18,867 nt of DNA from Smithellaceae bacterium (GCA_028704195.1 JAQVLL010000003.1:1-18867); one strand, 5' to 3'. Shown: positions 8,047 to 15,833, numbered from the stretch's first letter. Translations and numbers: made by a program. Notes: a model not told the origin generated them from the sequence alone.

Positions 8047-9723
8047 TCATTCTCCCTTGCCGGCAAAAAAGCGCAGGGTGACCTTTGTACCTAAACCCTC
8101 TTTGCTCTCCACCCCGACCGTTCCGCCGTGCGCTTCCATAATTTTCTGCACTACCGCCAGGCCCAGACCCGTGCCCGCCGGCTTGGATGTAAAGTACGGG
8201 TCAAAAATCCGCGGCAGGTCACTTTCCCGAATTCCCGCGCCGGTATCGGAAACCGTCACTTCGACAGATTCTTTTTGTGTCTGCAGCCGGACGGATAATT
8301 TTCCGCCTCCGGACATGGCGGAAAGGGCGTTTAAAAAGACATTGAGCAGTACCTGCTTCACTTTGTCCGGATCAATCTCCGCATTCAGCGACTTCTCATC
8401 TCCCTGGACATCCATTTCAACGGCATCCTTCCGGGCCTCCACCTCTACCAGCCTGATCGTGTGCCGAACTAAATCCATCATATTGGTCGGTTCTTTTTTC
8501 AACGTGAGCGGCCGGGCAAATTCAAGGAGCTGACTGATGACGCGATTGAGTCTTTCCGTCTCCGCAATCATAATATCGGCCGTTTCTTCATCTTCTTTAT
8601 TTCCGGACAGCCTCTGCCTGAAGTAAACCGCAAAGCCTTTAATGGAACTGAGCGGATTGCGTATTTCATGAGCCACGCCGGCAGCAAGCGATCCGATGGC
8701 ATTGAGATGGCGGCTGCGAACGACTTCCTTCTCCATTTGCCGGATTGCCGTCACGTTCCGCGCAAGCAGGATTTTACCCTCCGGGACATCATCACCGGAA
8801 AATGCTGCCGCAACGGCTTCCCAAACCTCGCTGCCTTCTTTTTCAGAAGGAAGGGTAATATCTTCTTCGGCAAGTTGGGTTTTTTTATTGATTCTATCCA
8901 AAAGCTGCGATAATTGCGCGGGCAGCAGATTGGCTGCTTTTTGTCCAATGGCATCCGGACAGGCGGCGGTAAACAGCTCCCGGGCCTGAGCATTGCAGGC
9001 AACAATCTTCCCCGTCTGGTCCACTGCCAGAAGTCCGGCGGGCATGTGCTTCACCAGTGCTTCTGAAAAAACCGTCACGCGGGAAAGGGAAGAACGCGTC
9101 AGGCGATAGGCCTGCACAAGGAAAAGTGACACAATGGCAAGAGATCCAATCAGCACAAGCACAATAGCCCTCACCGCGCTCCGGACGGTGTCTTCCCTCG
9201 ACGCTTTTTCGATTTTCTCCATGTTGAAGCCGACAAAGACACTGAAAGGCCGACGCTCTCCATGAACACCGTCAACCAGCCCGGGGGAAAATCCACGGTA
9301 TACCTCAAACGTGCCGGCACCTTCGGGATTAGCCGTCTGCCGCCAGCGGATTTCTCCGCTTCGGGCAATATTTTTTACATCCAGGTCCAATCCGTATGGT
9401 CTGCCCACCATGGAAGGATCGCTGTCCGCCAGGATCCGCCCCTCGCCGTCCGTTACAATCAAATAATCAATGTCCGGCTGCTGCGCGGTTTTCATGAGAA
9501 GCTTCTGAAGATAAAATTCATCCTCTTTCCGATCCGGCAAATCGCGCAAAGCGGCCTCAAAAGACCGGATAAGGGTTGCGCCTTTTTCAACGAAAAGGAC
9601 AACCGCCTGATCTTTTCTCTGCTGAGATTGCATGAAGAACATCATGCCCAGAATCACGGCCAGAACGGCAATCGCGCTGACCGCAACCCAGACGGAAATA
9701 TCAAAGCGTTTTTTTTTCATCAT
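8047..9723 (-). CDS. membrane sensor histidine kinase (ZraS/HydH-like)
   Basis: A 558-aa kinase. A first membrane segment lies at about residues 10-31, a periplasmic sensor region at about 33-178, and a second membrane segment at about 184-205. A PAS domain follows (about 218-330), then HisKA with H352 in AAGVAHEIRNPLSS, and an HATPase domain with the N box N461-N465, DTGAG (493-497), FDPYF and GTGLGL (518-523). All key residues are present. It should phosphorylate the regulator encoded 4 bp downstream. In E. coli ZraS is paired with ZraR and the zinc-binding periplasmic protein ZraP; the divergent Spy/ZraP-like gene suggests the same arrangement, but the signal sensed here is not shown by the sequence. 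Two ATG codons overlap the start: 9723 lies only 2 nt from GGGGA, so 9720 (5 nt) may be the true one. Confidence 0.95.
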   Translation of the reverse strand: MMKKKRFDISVWVAVSAIAVLAVILGMMFFMQSQQRKDQAVVLFVEKGATLIRSFEAALRDLPDRKEDEFYLQKLLMKTAQQPDIDYLIVTDGEGRILADSDPSMVGRPYGLDLDVKNIARSGEIRWRQTANPEGAGTFEVYRGFSPGLVDGVHGERRPFSVFVGFNMEKIEKASREDTVRSAVRAIVLVLIGSLAIVSLFLVQAYRLTRSSLSRVTVFSEALVKHMPAGLLAVDQTGKIVACNAQARELFTAACPDAIGQKAANLLPAQLSQLLDRINKKTQLAEEDITLPSEKEGSEVWEAVAAAFSGDDVPEGKILLARNVTAIRQMEKEVVRSRHLNAIGSLAAGVAHEIRNPLSSIKGFAVYFRQRLSGNKEDEETADIMIAETERLNRVISQLLEFARPLTLKKEPTNMMDLVRHTIRLVEVEARKDAVEMDVQGDEKSLNAEIDPDKVKQVLLNVFLNALSAMSGGGKLSVRLQTQKESVEVTVSDTGAGIRESDLPRIFDPYFTSKPAGTGLGLAVVQKIMEAHGGTVGVESKEGLGTKVTLRFFAGKGE

Positions 9724-9746
9724 TTTCCCCGCCTGCCTTATGCCAT

Positions 9747-9804
9747 GGTATCATTTGGATACAATCGGCCCATCCGGATACGTAAATTGGATACCTATTA
9801 TCCA
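9747..9804. promoter_or_regulatory. candidate enhancer sites: two GATA-core inverted repeats
   Basis: Between the divergent kinase and ZraP-like genes, GTATC-ATTTG-GATAC (9748-9762) and TGGATA-CCTAT-TATCCA (9788-9804) form inverted repeats with 5-bp spacers, and another GGATAC lies at 9776-9781. They sit about 103-160 bp upstream of the start expected from the sigma-54 promoter, where NtrC-type regulators usually bind. The arms are oriented differently in the two repeats, so a single binding consensus is not certain. They also lie just upstream of the kinase gene, where they could allow autoregulation. Confidence 0.5.
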
Positions 9805-9879
9805 TGCAATGGCGGCAAAAGGCAAATCCTATTTGACTTTATTTATATAATACCTAATAAAATCAATAAATTATAATCA

Positions 9880-9896
9880 TTGGCATGCGCCTTGCT
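9880..9896 (+). promoter_or_regulatory. sigma-54 (-24/-12) promoter of the ZraP/Spy-like gene
   Basis: TTGGCATGCGCCTTGCT matches the sigma-54 consensus TGGCAC-N5-TTGC with one mismatch. The invariant GG (9882-9883) and GC (9894-9895) have the required 10-bp separation. Transcription should begin near 9907, about 40 nt before the start codon at 9947. The neighbouring sigma-54 activator gene makes this promoter's use likely. Confidence 0.82.
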
Positions 9897-9921
9897 CATC
9901 TTCTGGATAACAGATGAGCAA
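9892..9921 (+). promoter_or_regulatory. perfect 10-bp inverted repeat overlapping the -12 element and +1
   Basis: TTGCTCATCT (9892-9901) and AGATGAGCAA (9912-9921) are perfect inverse complements around a 10-nt spacer. The left arm includes the -12 GC of the sigma-54 promoter and the right arm lies in the transcribed leader, ending about 14 nt before the Shine-Dalgarno. As DNA it could be an operator that blocks the promoter; as RNA only the right arm would be transcribed, so a leader hairpin is less likely. Confidence 0.55.
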
Positions 9922-9946
9922 TAACTATACAAAAAAGGAGATAAAT

Positions 9947-10453
9947 ATGAAAAAAATTGTTTTAGTATTAACGGCGGCTGTATTGGGTTTGCTGCTGGCG
10001 TCTCAGGCATTCGCCTGGGGGCCCGGCCCGGGCAGAGGAAATGGACTGTGCCGGAACGCAGGCCTGACACAATTGAATTTAACAGACAGTCAAAAGACAA
10101 AAATCGAGGCAATACAGGATGCACATTACAAGGCCACAAGACCGCTGCGGGAAAAAATCTTTGATAAATCGGTCGAACTTCGCAGACTCTGGCTCCAGAC
10201 CAATCCTGACCGGAACAAAGTTACAGCAGCGCAAAAAGAATTGAGAACGCTCCGGGATGAAATGGAGGACAGGAAAACCGCCCTGAAGTTCGATATCCGT
10301 AAAGTGTTGACGGCAAAGCAAAATGAAAAACTGGCTAATACGGGCTGGGGAAGGGGCTCCGGTTTCGGGCCGCGTGGCGGAATGAGAGGCCATGGCAGAC
10401 ACGGACGGGGGCATGGACCCGGTCCCGGATTAGGTATGGGTATGTGCTTCTGA
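9947..10453 (+). CDS. periplasmic ZraP/Spy/CpxP-like chaperone, Gly/His-rich tail
   Basis: A 168-aa exported protein. ATG 9947 follows AAGGAG with 6-nt spacing; an upstream in-frame ATG at 9914 lies inside the inverted repeat and lacks a Shine-Dalgarno. The signal peptide ends at SQAFA. The mature protein has a helical core with the family LTxxQ-type motif (LNLTDSQKTKIEAIQ) and a second helix pair, and ends in a Gly/Arg/His/Pro-rich tail with several histidines and one cysteine. Family members are small periplasmic chaperones for envelope stress; ZraP binds zinc. The tail and the N-terminal GPGPGRGNGLC stretch could bind metal, which is inference. Its promoter and position opposite a sigma-54 two-component pair suggest it is the main target of that pair. 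Confidence 0.88.
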   Translation: MKKIVLVLTAAVLGLLLASQAFAWGPGPGRGNGLCRNAGLTQLNLTDSQKTKIEAIQDAHYKATRPLREKIFDKSVELRRLWLQTNPDRNKVTAAQKELRTLRDEMEDRKTALKFDIRKVLTAKQNEKLANTGWGRGSGFGPRGGMRGHGRHGRGHGPGPGLGMGMCF

Positions 10454-10478
10454 AGCCAATGCACACGTCCCTCCTTGG

Positions 10479-10507
10479 AAAGGGGAACCTCCGGGTTCCC
10501 CTTTTTT
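10479..10507 (+). terminator. intrinsic terminator after the ZraP/Spy-like gene
   Basis: AAAGGGGAACC (10479-10489) pairs perfectly with GGTTCCCCTTT (10494-10504) around TCCG, followed by a T-run that continues to 10507. It begins 25 bp after the stop codon and closes the single-gene unit. Confidence 0.9.
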
Positions 10508-10583
10508 CATGCCTGCGACGTGATATCAAAACCATCCCCTGACCCGACATGCAAATTCAGGTGATGTATTTAGAAAAAATATT

Positions 10584-10612
10584 TTGACAACACTCAACTT
10601 TTGCATTAATGT
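10584..10612 (+). promoter_or_regulatory. likely promoter of the leu operon
   Basis: A perfect TTGACA (10584-10589) is followed after 17 bp by TAATGT (10607-10612), a poor -10; ATTAAT at 10605-10610 with 15-bp spacing is the alternative. Transcription would begin near 10619, giving a leader of about 260 nt before leuA that contains the Leu-rich peptide and the attenuator terminator. Confidence 0.55.
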
Positions 10613-10651
10613 AACGTCCAAACGAACTAATTTGTGTATAGAGAACAGTAA

Positions 10652-10771
10652 ATGATCAGTTTCATGACCATAACGATTACGGCAAGCGCACTTCTTTCCC
10701 TGCTTCTGGGCCTTGCATTGCTGGGCCTGCTGCTTAAGGCCTCCTGCCCGTCGTCTTTAGGTCGTCACTGA
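10652..10771 (+). CDS. Leu-rich leader peptide of the leu operon (39 aa)
   Basis: ATG 10652 to TGA 10769-10771 encodes a peptide of 39 residues, 12 of them leucine. Eleven fall within codons 14-28 in the pattern LLSLLLGLALLGLLL, using mainly CTG and CTT. It lies between a TTGACA promoter and an intrinsic terminator ahead of leuA, the arrangement of leader-peptide attenuators, in which ribosomes stalled at Leu codons prevent termination. The peptide ends in SCPSSLGRH. The hydrophobic run also looks like a membrane segment, so a small membrane protein is the alternative, but the position makes a leader more likely. The ribosome binding site is weak (GAGA about 8 nt upstream). Confidence 0.72.
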   Translation: MISFMTITITASALLSLLLGLALLGLLLKASCPSSLGRH

Positions 10772-10832
10772 ACTGGCAAAATAACTGATTACCTAAAAAG
10801 GCCGTGGCAGAAAAAACCACGGCCTTTTTTTT
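10744..10832 (+). promoter_or_regulatory. leu attenuator: alternative RNA pairings ahead of leuA
   Basis: The bases CTGCC-CG (10744-10750), just after the Leu codon run, can pair with CG-T-GGCAG (10803-10810), which takes up most of the terminator's left arm; this would be an antiterminator of 7 bp with one bulged base. A second hairpin pairs TAGGT-N2-TCA (10758-10767) with TGA-N2-ACCTA (10786-10795) and covers the leader stop codon. Stalling of a ribosome at Leu codons would leave the first pairing free to form. The pairings are read by eye and no energies were calculated. Confidence 0.5.
10795..10832 (+). terminator. intrinsic terminator in the leu leader (attenuator)
   Basis: GGCCGTGG (10800-10807) pairs perfectly with CCACGGCC (10817-10824) around a 9-nt loop, extended by five A-T pairs, and is followed by eight T (10825-10832). 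It stands 23 nt after the leader stop codon and 45 nt before leuA, so full operon transcription has to pass it. Confidence 0.92.
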
Positions 10833-10877
10833 AATTTAGTTTATCCAATGATCAGACAAGTCTGAAAGGGGTCGCAC

Positions 10878-12428
10878 ATGAAAAAAGAAAAAAATCACGT
10901 CTATATTTTTGACACGACATTGAGAGACGGCGAACAGTCGCCCGGCTCCAGCATGAACACGGAAGAGAAGCTGATCCTGTCCAGGCAGTTGGAAAAACTG
11001 GGCGTCGATATCATCGAGGCGGGATTTCCCATCGCGTCTGAAGGGGATTTTGACGCTGTCCGGCAAATTGCCCGCACAATCAAAAAATCACAGGTGGCCG
11101 GATTGGCGCGCGCCAACAAGCAGGATATTGACCGGGCCTGGCAGGCCGTCAAGCACGCGGCACACCCCCGTATCCACACGTTTATCTCTTCATCGGACAT
11201 TCATCTGAAATACCAGCTCAAAAAGAGCCGTGAACAGGTGCTCAAAGAGGCCGTTGCCGCCGTCAAACTGGCGCACTCCTACACGGACAATGTAGAATTC
11301 TCACCGATGGACGCCACCCGCTCGGACAGGGATTATCTTGTGGAGATGGTTTCGGCAGTCATTGACGCCGGGGCGGTCACTGTCAATATTCCGGACACCG
11401 TCGGATATACCATCCCGGAGGAGTTCGGCAATCTGATTGCCTATCTGTTTGCCAACGTGAAAAACATGGGCAATACGGTTATTTCCGTTCACTGCCACAA
11501 TGATCTCGGTCTGGCCGTCGCCAATTCACTTGCCGCCATCCGCAACGGCGCGAGGCAGGTGGAATGCACGATCAACGGCATCGGCGAGCGGGCCGGCAAC
11601 ACGGCGATGGAGGAAATCGTCATGGCGCTGGCAACGCGCAGGGATTTGTACGGACTTCACACCAGGATCAAGACCGATGAAATTTACAAAACATCGCGCC
11701 TGTTGACGCAAATCACCGGTGTCCCGGTGCAGCCGAATAAAGCCATCGTTGGCGCCAACGCGTTTGCGCACGAATCCGGCATTCACCAGGACGGCCTGAT
11801 CAAGGAAAAAATCACCTATGAGATCATGACGCCTCAGTCCGTCGGCATCAGTGATACCCATATCGTTCTGGGCAAACATTCTGGACGTGCCGCTATCGCG
11901 CAGCATTTGAAAAAATTGGGTTACCTTTTAAATGACGAACAGGTCAAAAAGGTGGCCCAACGGGTGAAAGCCCTGGCCGACATGAAAAAGGACATCTACG
12001 ACGAAGACCTGGAGGCAATTCTATATGAGGAAATCTACCGGGGTGAAGACAAATATAATCTGGTGTATTTAAATGTGGTCAGCGGAAACGTCGCCATCCC
12101 CACCGCCACCATGGAAATGCAGGTGGGGAAAGATATCGTCCGCAAGGCGGGGTTCGGCAACGGCCCGGTGGACGCAACCTTTTCCGCGATCCGCAACATC
12201 ACCAAAACCAACTATCCGCTTCTGAAATACGTGGTTAATGCCATCACCGGCGGGGCGGACGCGCAGGGAGAAGTAACCGTCCAGCTGAAATTCAACGGAC
12301 AGTCCGTTGTCGGGCGCGGCGCTCATCCAGACGTCATCGTCGCATCGGCGAAGGCTTATATTAACGCGCTCAACAGGCTGGAGTTTGTGAAAGATAATAT
12401 TAAAAAGGTTAAAGTTGAATTAAGCTAA
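10878..12428 (+). CDS. leuA: 2-isopropylmalate synthase LeuA
   Basis: A 516-aa enzyme condensing acetyl-CoA with 2-oxoisovalerate, the first step of leucine biosynthesis. The N-terminal TIM barrel shows FDTTLRDGEQSPG (11-23), HCHNDLGLA with metal ligands H205 and H207, and GIGERAGNTAMEE. It is followed by the linker region and a C-terminal LeuA dimer/regulatory domain (about 365-516) with GRGAHPDVIVASAKAYINALNRL. The complete C-terminal domain suggests feedback inhibition by leucine, as known for the family. AAAGGGG lies 7-8 nt before the ATG. Expression probably depends on the upstream attenuator. leuC follows after 77 bp. Citramalate synthase is the main alternative, but the leuCDB neighbours favour LeuA. 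Confidence 0.96.
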   Translation: MKKEKNHVYIFDTTLRDGEQSPGSSMNTEEKLILSRQLEKLGVDIIEAGFPIASEGDFDAVRQIARTIKKSQVAGLARANKQDIDRAWQAVKHAAHPRIHTFISSSDIHLKYQLKKSREQVLKEAVAAVKLAHSYTDNVEFSPMDATRSDRDYLVEMVSAVIDAGAVTVNIPDTVGYTIPEEFGNLIAYLFANVKNMGNTVISVHCHNDLGLAVANSLAAIRNGARQVECTINGIGERAGNTAMEEIVMALATRRDLYGLHTRIKTDEIYKTSRLLTQITGVPVQPNKAIVGANAFAHESGIHQDGLIKEKITYEIMTPQSVGISDTHIVLGKHSGRAAIAQHLKKLGYLLNDEQVKKVAQRVKALADMKKDIYDEDLEAILYEEIYRGEDKYNLVYLNVVSGNVAIPTATMEMQVGKDIVRKAGFGNGPVDATFSAIRNITKTNYPLLKYVVNAITGGADAQGEVTVQLKFNGQSVVGRGAHPDVIVASAKAYINALNRLEFVKDNIKKVKVELS

Positions 12429-12460
12429 AAAATAGGGTACAAAAAATCATCCTATTTTTT
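12427..12460 (+). repeat. AT-rich 10-bp inverted repeat between leuA and leuC
   Basis: AAAAAATAGG (12427-12436) and CCTATTTTTT (12451-12460) are perfect inverse complements around a 14-nt loop, starting at the last base of leuA and ending 45 bp before leuC. The right arm ends in six T, so it could act as a weak, partial terminator, or as a processing or stability hairpin. With only two G-C pairs, efficient termination is doubtful. Confidence 0.5.
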
Positions 12461-12505
12461 CATCATATTTTATAGAAACACTTTGATTCGTCAGGAGCAA
12501 ACAAC

Positions 12506-13765
12506 GTGGGGAACACCATAACAGAGAAAATTTTGATGGCTCACACAGGCTTTTCGGAAATATCGGCGGGACAGTTGATCAATGCCAGTGTGGATGTCGC
12601 TTTAGGCAATGATATCACCGCGCCCATTGCCATCCGGGAATTTCAAACAGCCGGGGGTAAAAAAGTTTTTGACAGGGATAAAGTGGCGCTGGTACTGGAT
12701 CATTTTACGCCGAACAAGGACATCAATTCGGCCCAGCAGTGCAAGACCGTGCGCGAATTTGCCATGGAGCACGGCATCACGCATTTCTACGAAGGCGGAC
12801 AAGTGGGCGTGGAACACGCGCTTCTGCCGGAAAAAGGCATTGTCCTTCCAGGCGATCTGGTCATCGGTGCGGACAGCCACACCTGCACCTATGGCGCGCT
12901 GGGGGCTTTCGCCACGGGAGTGGGCAGTACCGATCTCGCCGCAGCCATGCTGACCGGTGAACTGTGGTTCAAAGTGCCCTCTTCGATTAAATTCGTCGTT
13001 TACGGCAAAATGCCCCGATGGGTAGCCGGAAAAGACCTGATCCTGAATATTATCGGACGCATCGGCGTTGACGGGGCCCTGTATCAGGCCATGGAATTCA
13101 CCGGCGAAACAATCAGCGCTCTGCCGATGGCGGACCGTCTCTCCATGGCCAACATGGCCATCGAGGCGGGAGCCAAAAACGGTATTTTTGCTCCGGATGC
13201 CATCACTGAAGAATATGTAAAACCACGGGCCAGGCGGCCTTACAAATTTTATGCATCTGATGCCGACGCGGTTTACTCGCAAATCATTGAAATTGACGCC
13301 GGCAAATTGGAGCCCCAAGTTGCCTTTCCGCATCTTCCCTCAAACGTGAAAGGAATCAGCCAGGCAGGTAACGTGAAGATTGACCAGTCGCTGATCGGCT
13401 CGTGCACCAACGGCCGGATTGAAGATTTGCGCATTGCCGCCGGGATCTTGAAACATCGCAAGGCGGCATCCGGCGTCCGCCTGATCGTGGTTCCGGCCAC
13501 GCCGTTCATCTACAGGCAGGCCCTGCTGGAAGGCCTGCTGGAGATTTTCCTAAACGCCGACGCGGTGATTTCTCCGCCATCCTGTGGCGCGTGTCTGGGG
13601 GGACACCTGGGAATCTTAGCCGCGGGGGAAAGGGCCATCGCTACGACGAACCGCAATTTTGTAGGACGCATGGGTCATCCGAAAAGCGAAGTCTATCTGG
13701 CAAGCCCTGCAGTCGCAGCGGCGTCTGCCGTTCTGGGCAGAATTGCGTCACCCGAAGAACTGTAA
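12506..13765 (+). CDS. leuC: 3-isopropylmalate dehydratase large subunit LeuC
   Basis: A 419-aa aconitase-family subunit that with LeuD isomerises 2- to 3-isopropylmalate through a [4Fe-4S] cluster. The cluster ligands are C300 (GSCTNGR) and C360 and C363 (PPSCGACLGG); GADSHTCTYGALGAFATGVGS is also present. The length fits the short HacA/LeuC2-type class rather than the approximately 466-aa E. coli form. The start is GTG 12506 with AGGAG 8 nt upstream. leuD follows after 27 bp, fitting a subunit pair. Confidence 0.95.
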   Translation: MGNTITEKILMAHTGFSEISAGQLINASVDVALGNDITAPIAIREFQTAGGKKVFDRDKVALVLDHFTPNKDINSAQQCKTVREFAMEHGITHFYEGGQVGVEHALLPEKGIVLPGDLVIGADSHTCTYGALGAFATGVGSTDLAAAMLTGELWFKVPSSIKFVVYGKMPRWVAGKDLILNIIGRIGVDGALYQAMEFTGETISALPMADRLSMANMAIEAGAKNGIFAPDAITEEYVKPRARRPYKFYASDADAVYSQIIEIDAGKLEPQVAFPHLPSNVKGISQAGNVKIDQSLIGSCTNGRIEDLRIAAGILKHRKAASGVRLIVVPATPFIYRQALLEGLLEIFLNADAVISPPSCGACLGGHLGILAAGERAIATTNRNFVGRMGHPKSEVYLASPAVAAASAVLGRIASPEEL

Positions 13766-13792
13766 ACAAAACAACAAAAGGATTATCAGAAA

Positions 13793-14278
13793 ATGATATT
13801 TAAAGGAAAAGTGTGGAAGTTCGGAGACAATGTTGACACCGACGCAATCATTCCCGCGCGATATTTAAATACCTCGGATCCGGCACAGCTGGCCCGGCAC
13901 TGCATGGAGGACGCGGATCCCGAATTTGTAAAAAAAATGAATGCCGGCGATATCATTCTCGGCGGTGAAAACTTCGGATGCGGCTCTTCAAGGGAGCACG
14001 CGCCCATCGCCATCAAAACCTCGGGCATTTCATGCGTCGTGGCAAAAAGTTTCGCGCGCATTTTTTACCGTAACGCTTTTAACATGGGATTGCCGATCTT
14101 TGAATCGAGACAACTGGCCGACGCTGTTTCCGAAGGAAAAGAAATCACCATCGACAGCGCACGCGGAACCATCACCGTGGCAGGCACGAATCAGCAATTT
14201 ACGATCAGCCCGATACCACCCTTTATGGAACAGCTCATCGCCGACGGCGGCCTGATGAAACATATTGCGAAGAAGTGA
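13793..14278 (+). CDS. leuD: 3-isopropylmalate dehydratase small subunit LeuD
   Basis: A 161-aa swivel-domain subunit that completes the active site of isopropylmalate isomerase with LeuC. DTDAIIPARYLN and GGENFGCGSSREHAP, the characteristic LeuD substrate-loop and SREHA motifs, are present, and the length is usual for the short class. The start at ATG 13793 has AAAGGA about 9 nt upstream. It ends in TGA at 14276-14278 with a normal C-terminus, showing that TGA is a working stop codon in this genome. leuB begins 7 bp after the stop. Confidence 0.95.
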   Translation: MIFKGKVWKFGDNVDTDAIIPARYLNTSDPAQLARHCMEDADPEFVKKMNAGDIILGGENFGCGSSREHAPIAIKTSGISCVVAKSFARIFYRNAFNMGLPIFESRQLADAVSEGKEITIDSARGTITVAGTNQQFTISPIPPFMEQLIADGGLMKHIAKK

Positions 14279-14285
14279 GGCCGAC

Positions 14286-15380
14286 ATGAAAAACAAAGAA
14301 TACAAAATCGCCGTTTTTGCCGGAGACGGCGTCGGCCCGGAAATTATGAACGAGGCCATCAAGGTATTGAAGGTCATAACGGATAAGAAAAATATCCGTC
14401 TTTCTTTGCAGGATGGACTCATCGGCGGAAGCGCTTATGATGTTTACGGCACGCCTTTTCCTGATCAAAGCCTGAATCTTGCGCTGGAAAGCGACGCTGT
14501 GCTGCTGGGCGCTGTGGGCGGCCCGAAATGGGAGGGGCTGGATTACAGCGTCCGTCCGGAACGGGCGCTTCTGGGCTTGCGGGAAAAGCTCGGGCTTTAT
14601 GCCAATCTGCGGCCGGTCGTGGTCTTTGACGAACTGCTGGACGCATCACCTCTGAAAAAAACCCTGGTGCAGGGTATCGACATCATGATCCTGCGCGAAC
14701 TGACAGGCGATGTCTATTTCGGCACCCCCCGGGGCGTTACCAGAGACAAAGACGGCCTGCGCACGGGTGTCAATACCATGATCTATAAAGAAGGGGAAAT
14801 CCGCCGCATCGCCCTCCGCGCTTTTGAACTGGCGAGCGTGCGCAAGAAGAACCTTCTTTCGGTGGACAAAGCCAACGTCCTGGAGTCCACTGAACTGTGG
14901 CGATCCGTCGTGACGGAAACCGGGCGTGACTATCCCGACGTAGAACTCAAACACATGTATGTTGACAACTGCGCCATGCAGCTGGTCCGCAACCCCTCTC
15001 AATTTGACGTCATCGTAACAACCAACCTGTTCGGTGATATCTTAAGCGATGAAGCCGCCATGCTGACCGGATCCATCGGCATGCTGCCCTCGGCCAGCCT
15101 GGGTGAAACCAAGGCCCTGTATGAACCAATTCACGGTTCCGCACCCGACATCGCGGGAAAAAACATCGCCAATCCGCTGGCCACAATTTTATCTGTGGCC
15201 ATGACGCTGCGCCATTCGCTCAATTTGTCGCAGGAAGCATCTTTGGTTGAAAAAGCCGTGGCGGATGTTCTAAAAGAGGGCTGGCGAACGCAGGATATTT
15301 ATTCCGCTGGAAGCAGGCTGGCAGGCACGGAAGAAATGGGAAATGCCGTTGTCCAGCAGCTGGTTTCCCGTGATTTTTAA
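14286..15380 (+). CDS. leuB: 3-isopropylmalate dehydrogenase LeuB
   Basis: A 364-aa NAD-dependent oxidative decarboxylase, the third step of leucine synthesis. Visible family motifs are AVFAGDGVGPEIM near the N-terminus, the central RELTGDVYFG, TNLFGDILSDEAAMLTGS, and EPIHGSAPDIAGKNIANP near the cofactor site. ATG 14286 is chosen over an in-frame TTG at 14265, which would overlap leuD and add seven unlikely residues; GTGAGG overlapping the leuD stop serves as ribosome binding site, which suggests coupled translation. Confidence 0.96.
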   Translation: MKNKEYKIAVFAGDGVGPEIMNEAIKVLKVITDKKNIRLSLQDGLIGGSAYDVYGTPFPDQSLNLALESDAVLLGAVGGPKWEGLDYSVRPERALLGLREKLGLYANLRPVVVFDELLDASPLKKTLVQGIDIMILRELTGDVYFGTPRGVTRDKDGLRTGVNTMIYKEGEIRRIALRAFELASVRKKNLLSVDKANVLESTELWRSVVTETGRDYPDVELKHMYVDNCAMQLVRNPSQFDVIVTTNLFGDILSDEAAMLTGSIGMLPSASLGETKALYEPIHGSAPDIAGKNIANPLATILSVAMTLRHSLNLSQEASLVEKAVADVLKEGWRTQDIYSAGSRLAGTEEMGNAVVQQLVSRDF

Positions 15381-15406
15381 CCGTTAAGGAAAGGAGCCAG
15401 GTACCC

Positions 15407-15808
15407 TTGAAAGGAAAAATTCTGATTGTTGACGACGAAAAGTCCGTGAGAGAATTATTCACCGGCGTGTTTACTGACGAAAATTATGAGGTCGTCACAA
15501 CCGAAGACGGCAATCAGGCGCTGGATATCCTCAAACGGGACAACATTGACGTCATTTTCCTGGATTTGAAACTCTTTGGCATGAATGGCATCGATTTGTG
15601 CCGCCAGATTCGTGAGACAAAGCCCATGTCCATGATTTTTGCCATCACCGGGTGGTCGCCGCTTTTTGAAATTGAGGAATGCCGTCAGGCAGGTTTTGAT
15701 GATTATTTTGAAAAACCGCTCGATATGGACATGCTTATGGATGCAGTAGCAGACGCGATAAAAAAACTGGATCGATGGAAAAAACGTTATTATAACACTC
15801 AAAAATAA
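15407..15808 (+). CDS. single-domain response regulator (CheY-like receiver)
   Basis: A 133-aa receiver with no output domain. The acidic pair D9-D10 (ILIVDDE), the phospho-acceptor D53 (VIFLDLKL), the conserved Thr (AITGW) and Lys in EKPLD are present, so it should be phosphorylatable. The start is TTG 15407, preceded by AGGAG at about 11 nt; no in-frame ATG fits the family N-terminus. It lies 26 bp after leuB on the same strand without an evident terminator, so it may be transcribed with the leu genes. The kinase partner is not identified here. Confidence 0.85.
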   Translation: MKGKILIVDDEKSVRELFTGVFTDENYEVVTTEDGNQALDILKRDNIDVIFLDLKLFGMNGIDLCRQIRETKPMSMIFAITGWSPLFEIEECRQAGFDDYFEKPLDMDMLMDAVADAIKKLDRWKKRYYNTQK

Positions 15809-15833
15809 AAACAACCGCTAAACAGGGCCGGAC

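Noticed and set aside
8043..8066. TTG start at 8066 for the response regulator, overlapping the kinase
   Set aside because: ATG 8042 has a Shine-Dalgarno, begins directly at the receiver domain and leaves a normal 4-bp gap.
10584..10877. T-box riboswitch upstream of leuA
   Set aside because: No T-box consensus stretch (AGGGTGGNACCGCG-like) was found; the Leu-rich ORF explains the leader better.
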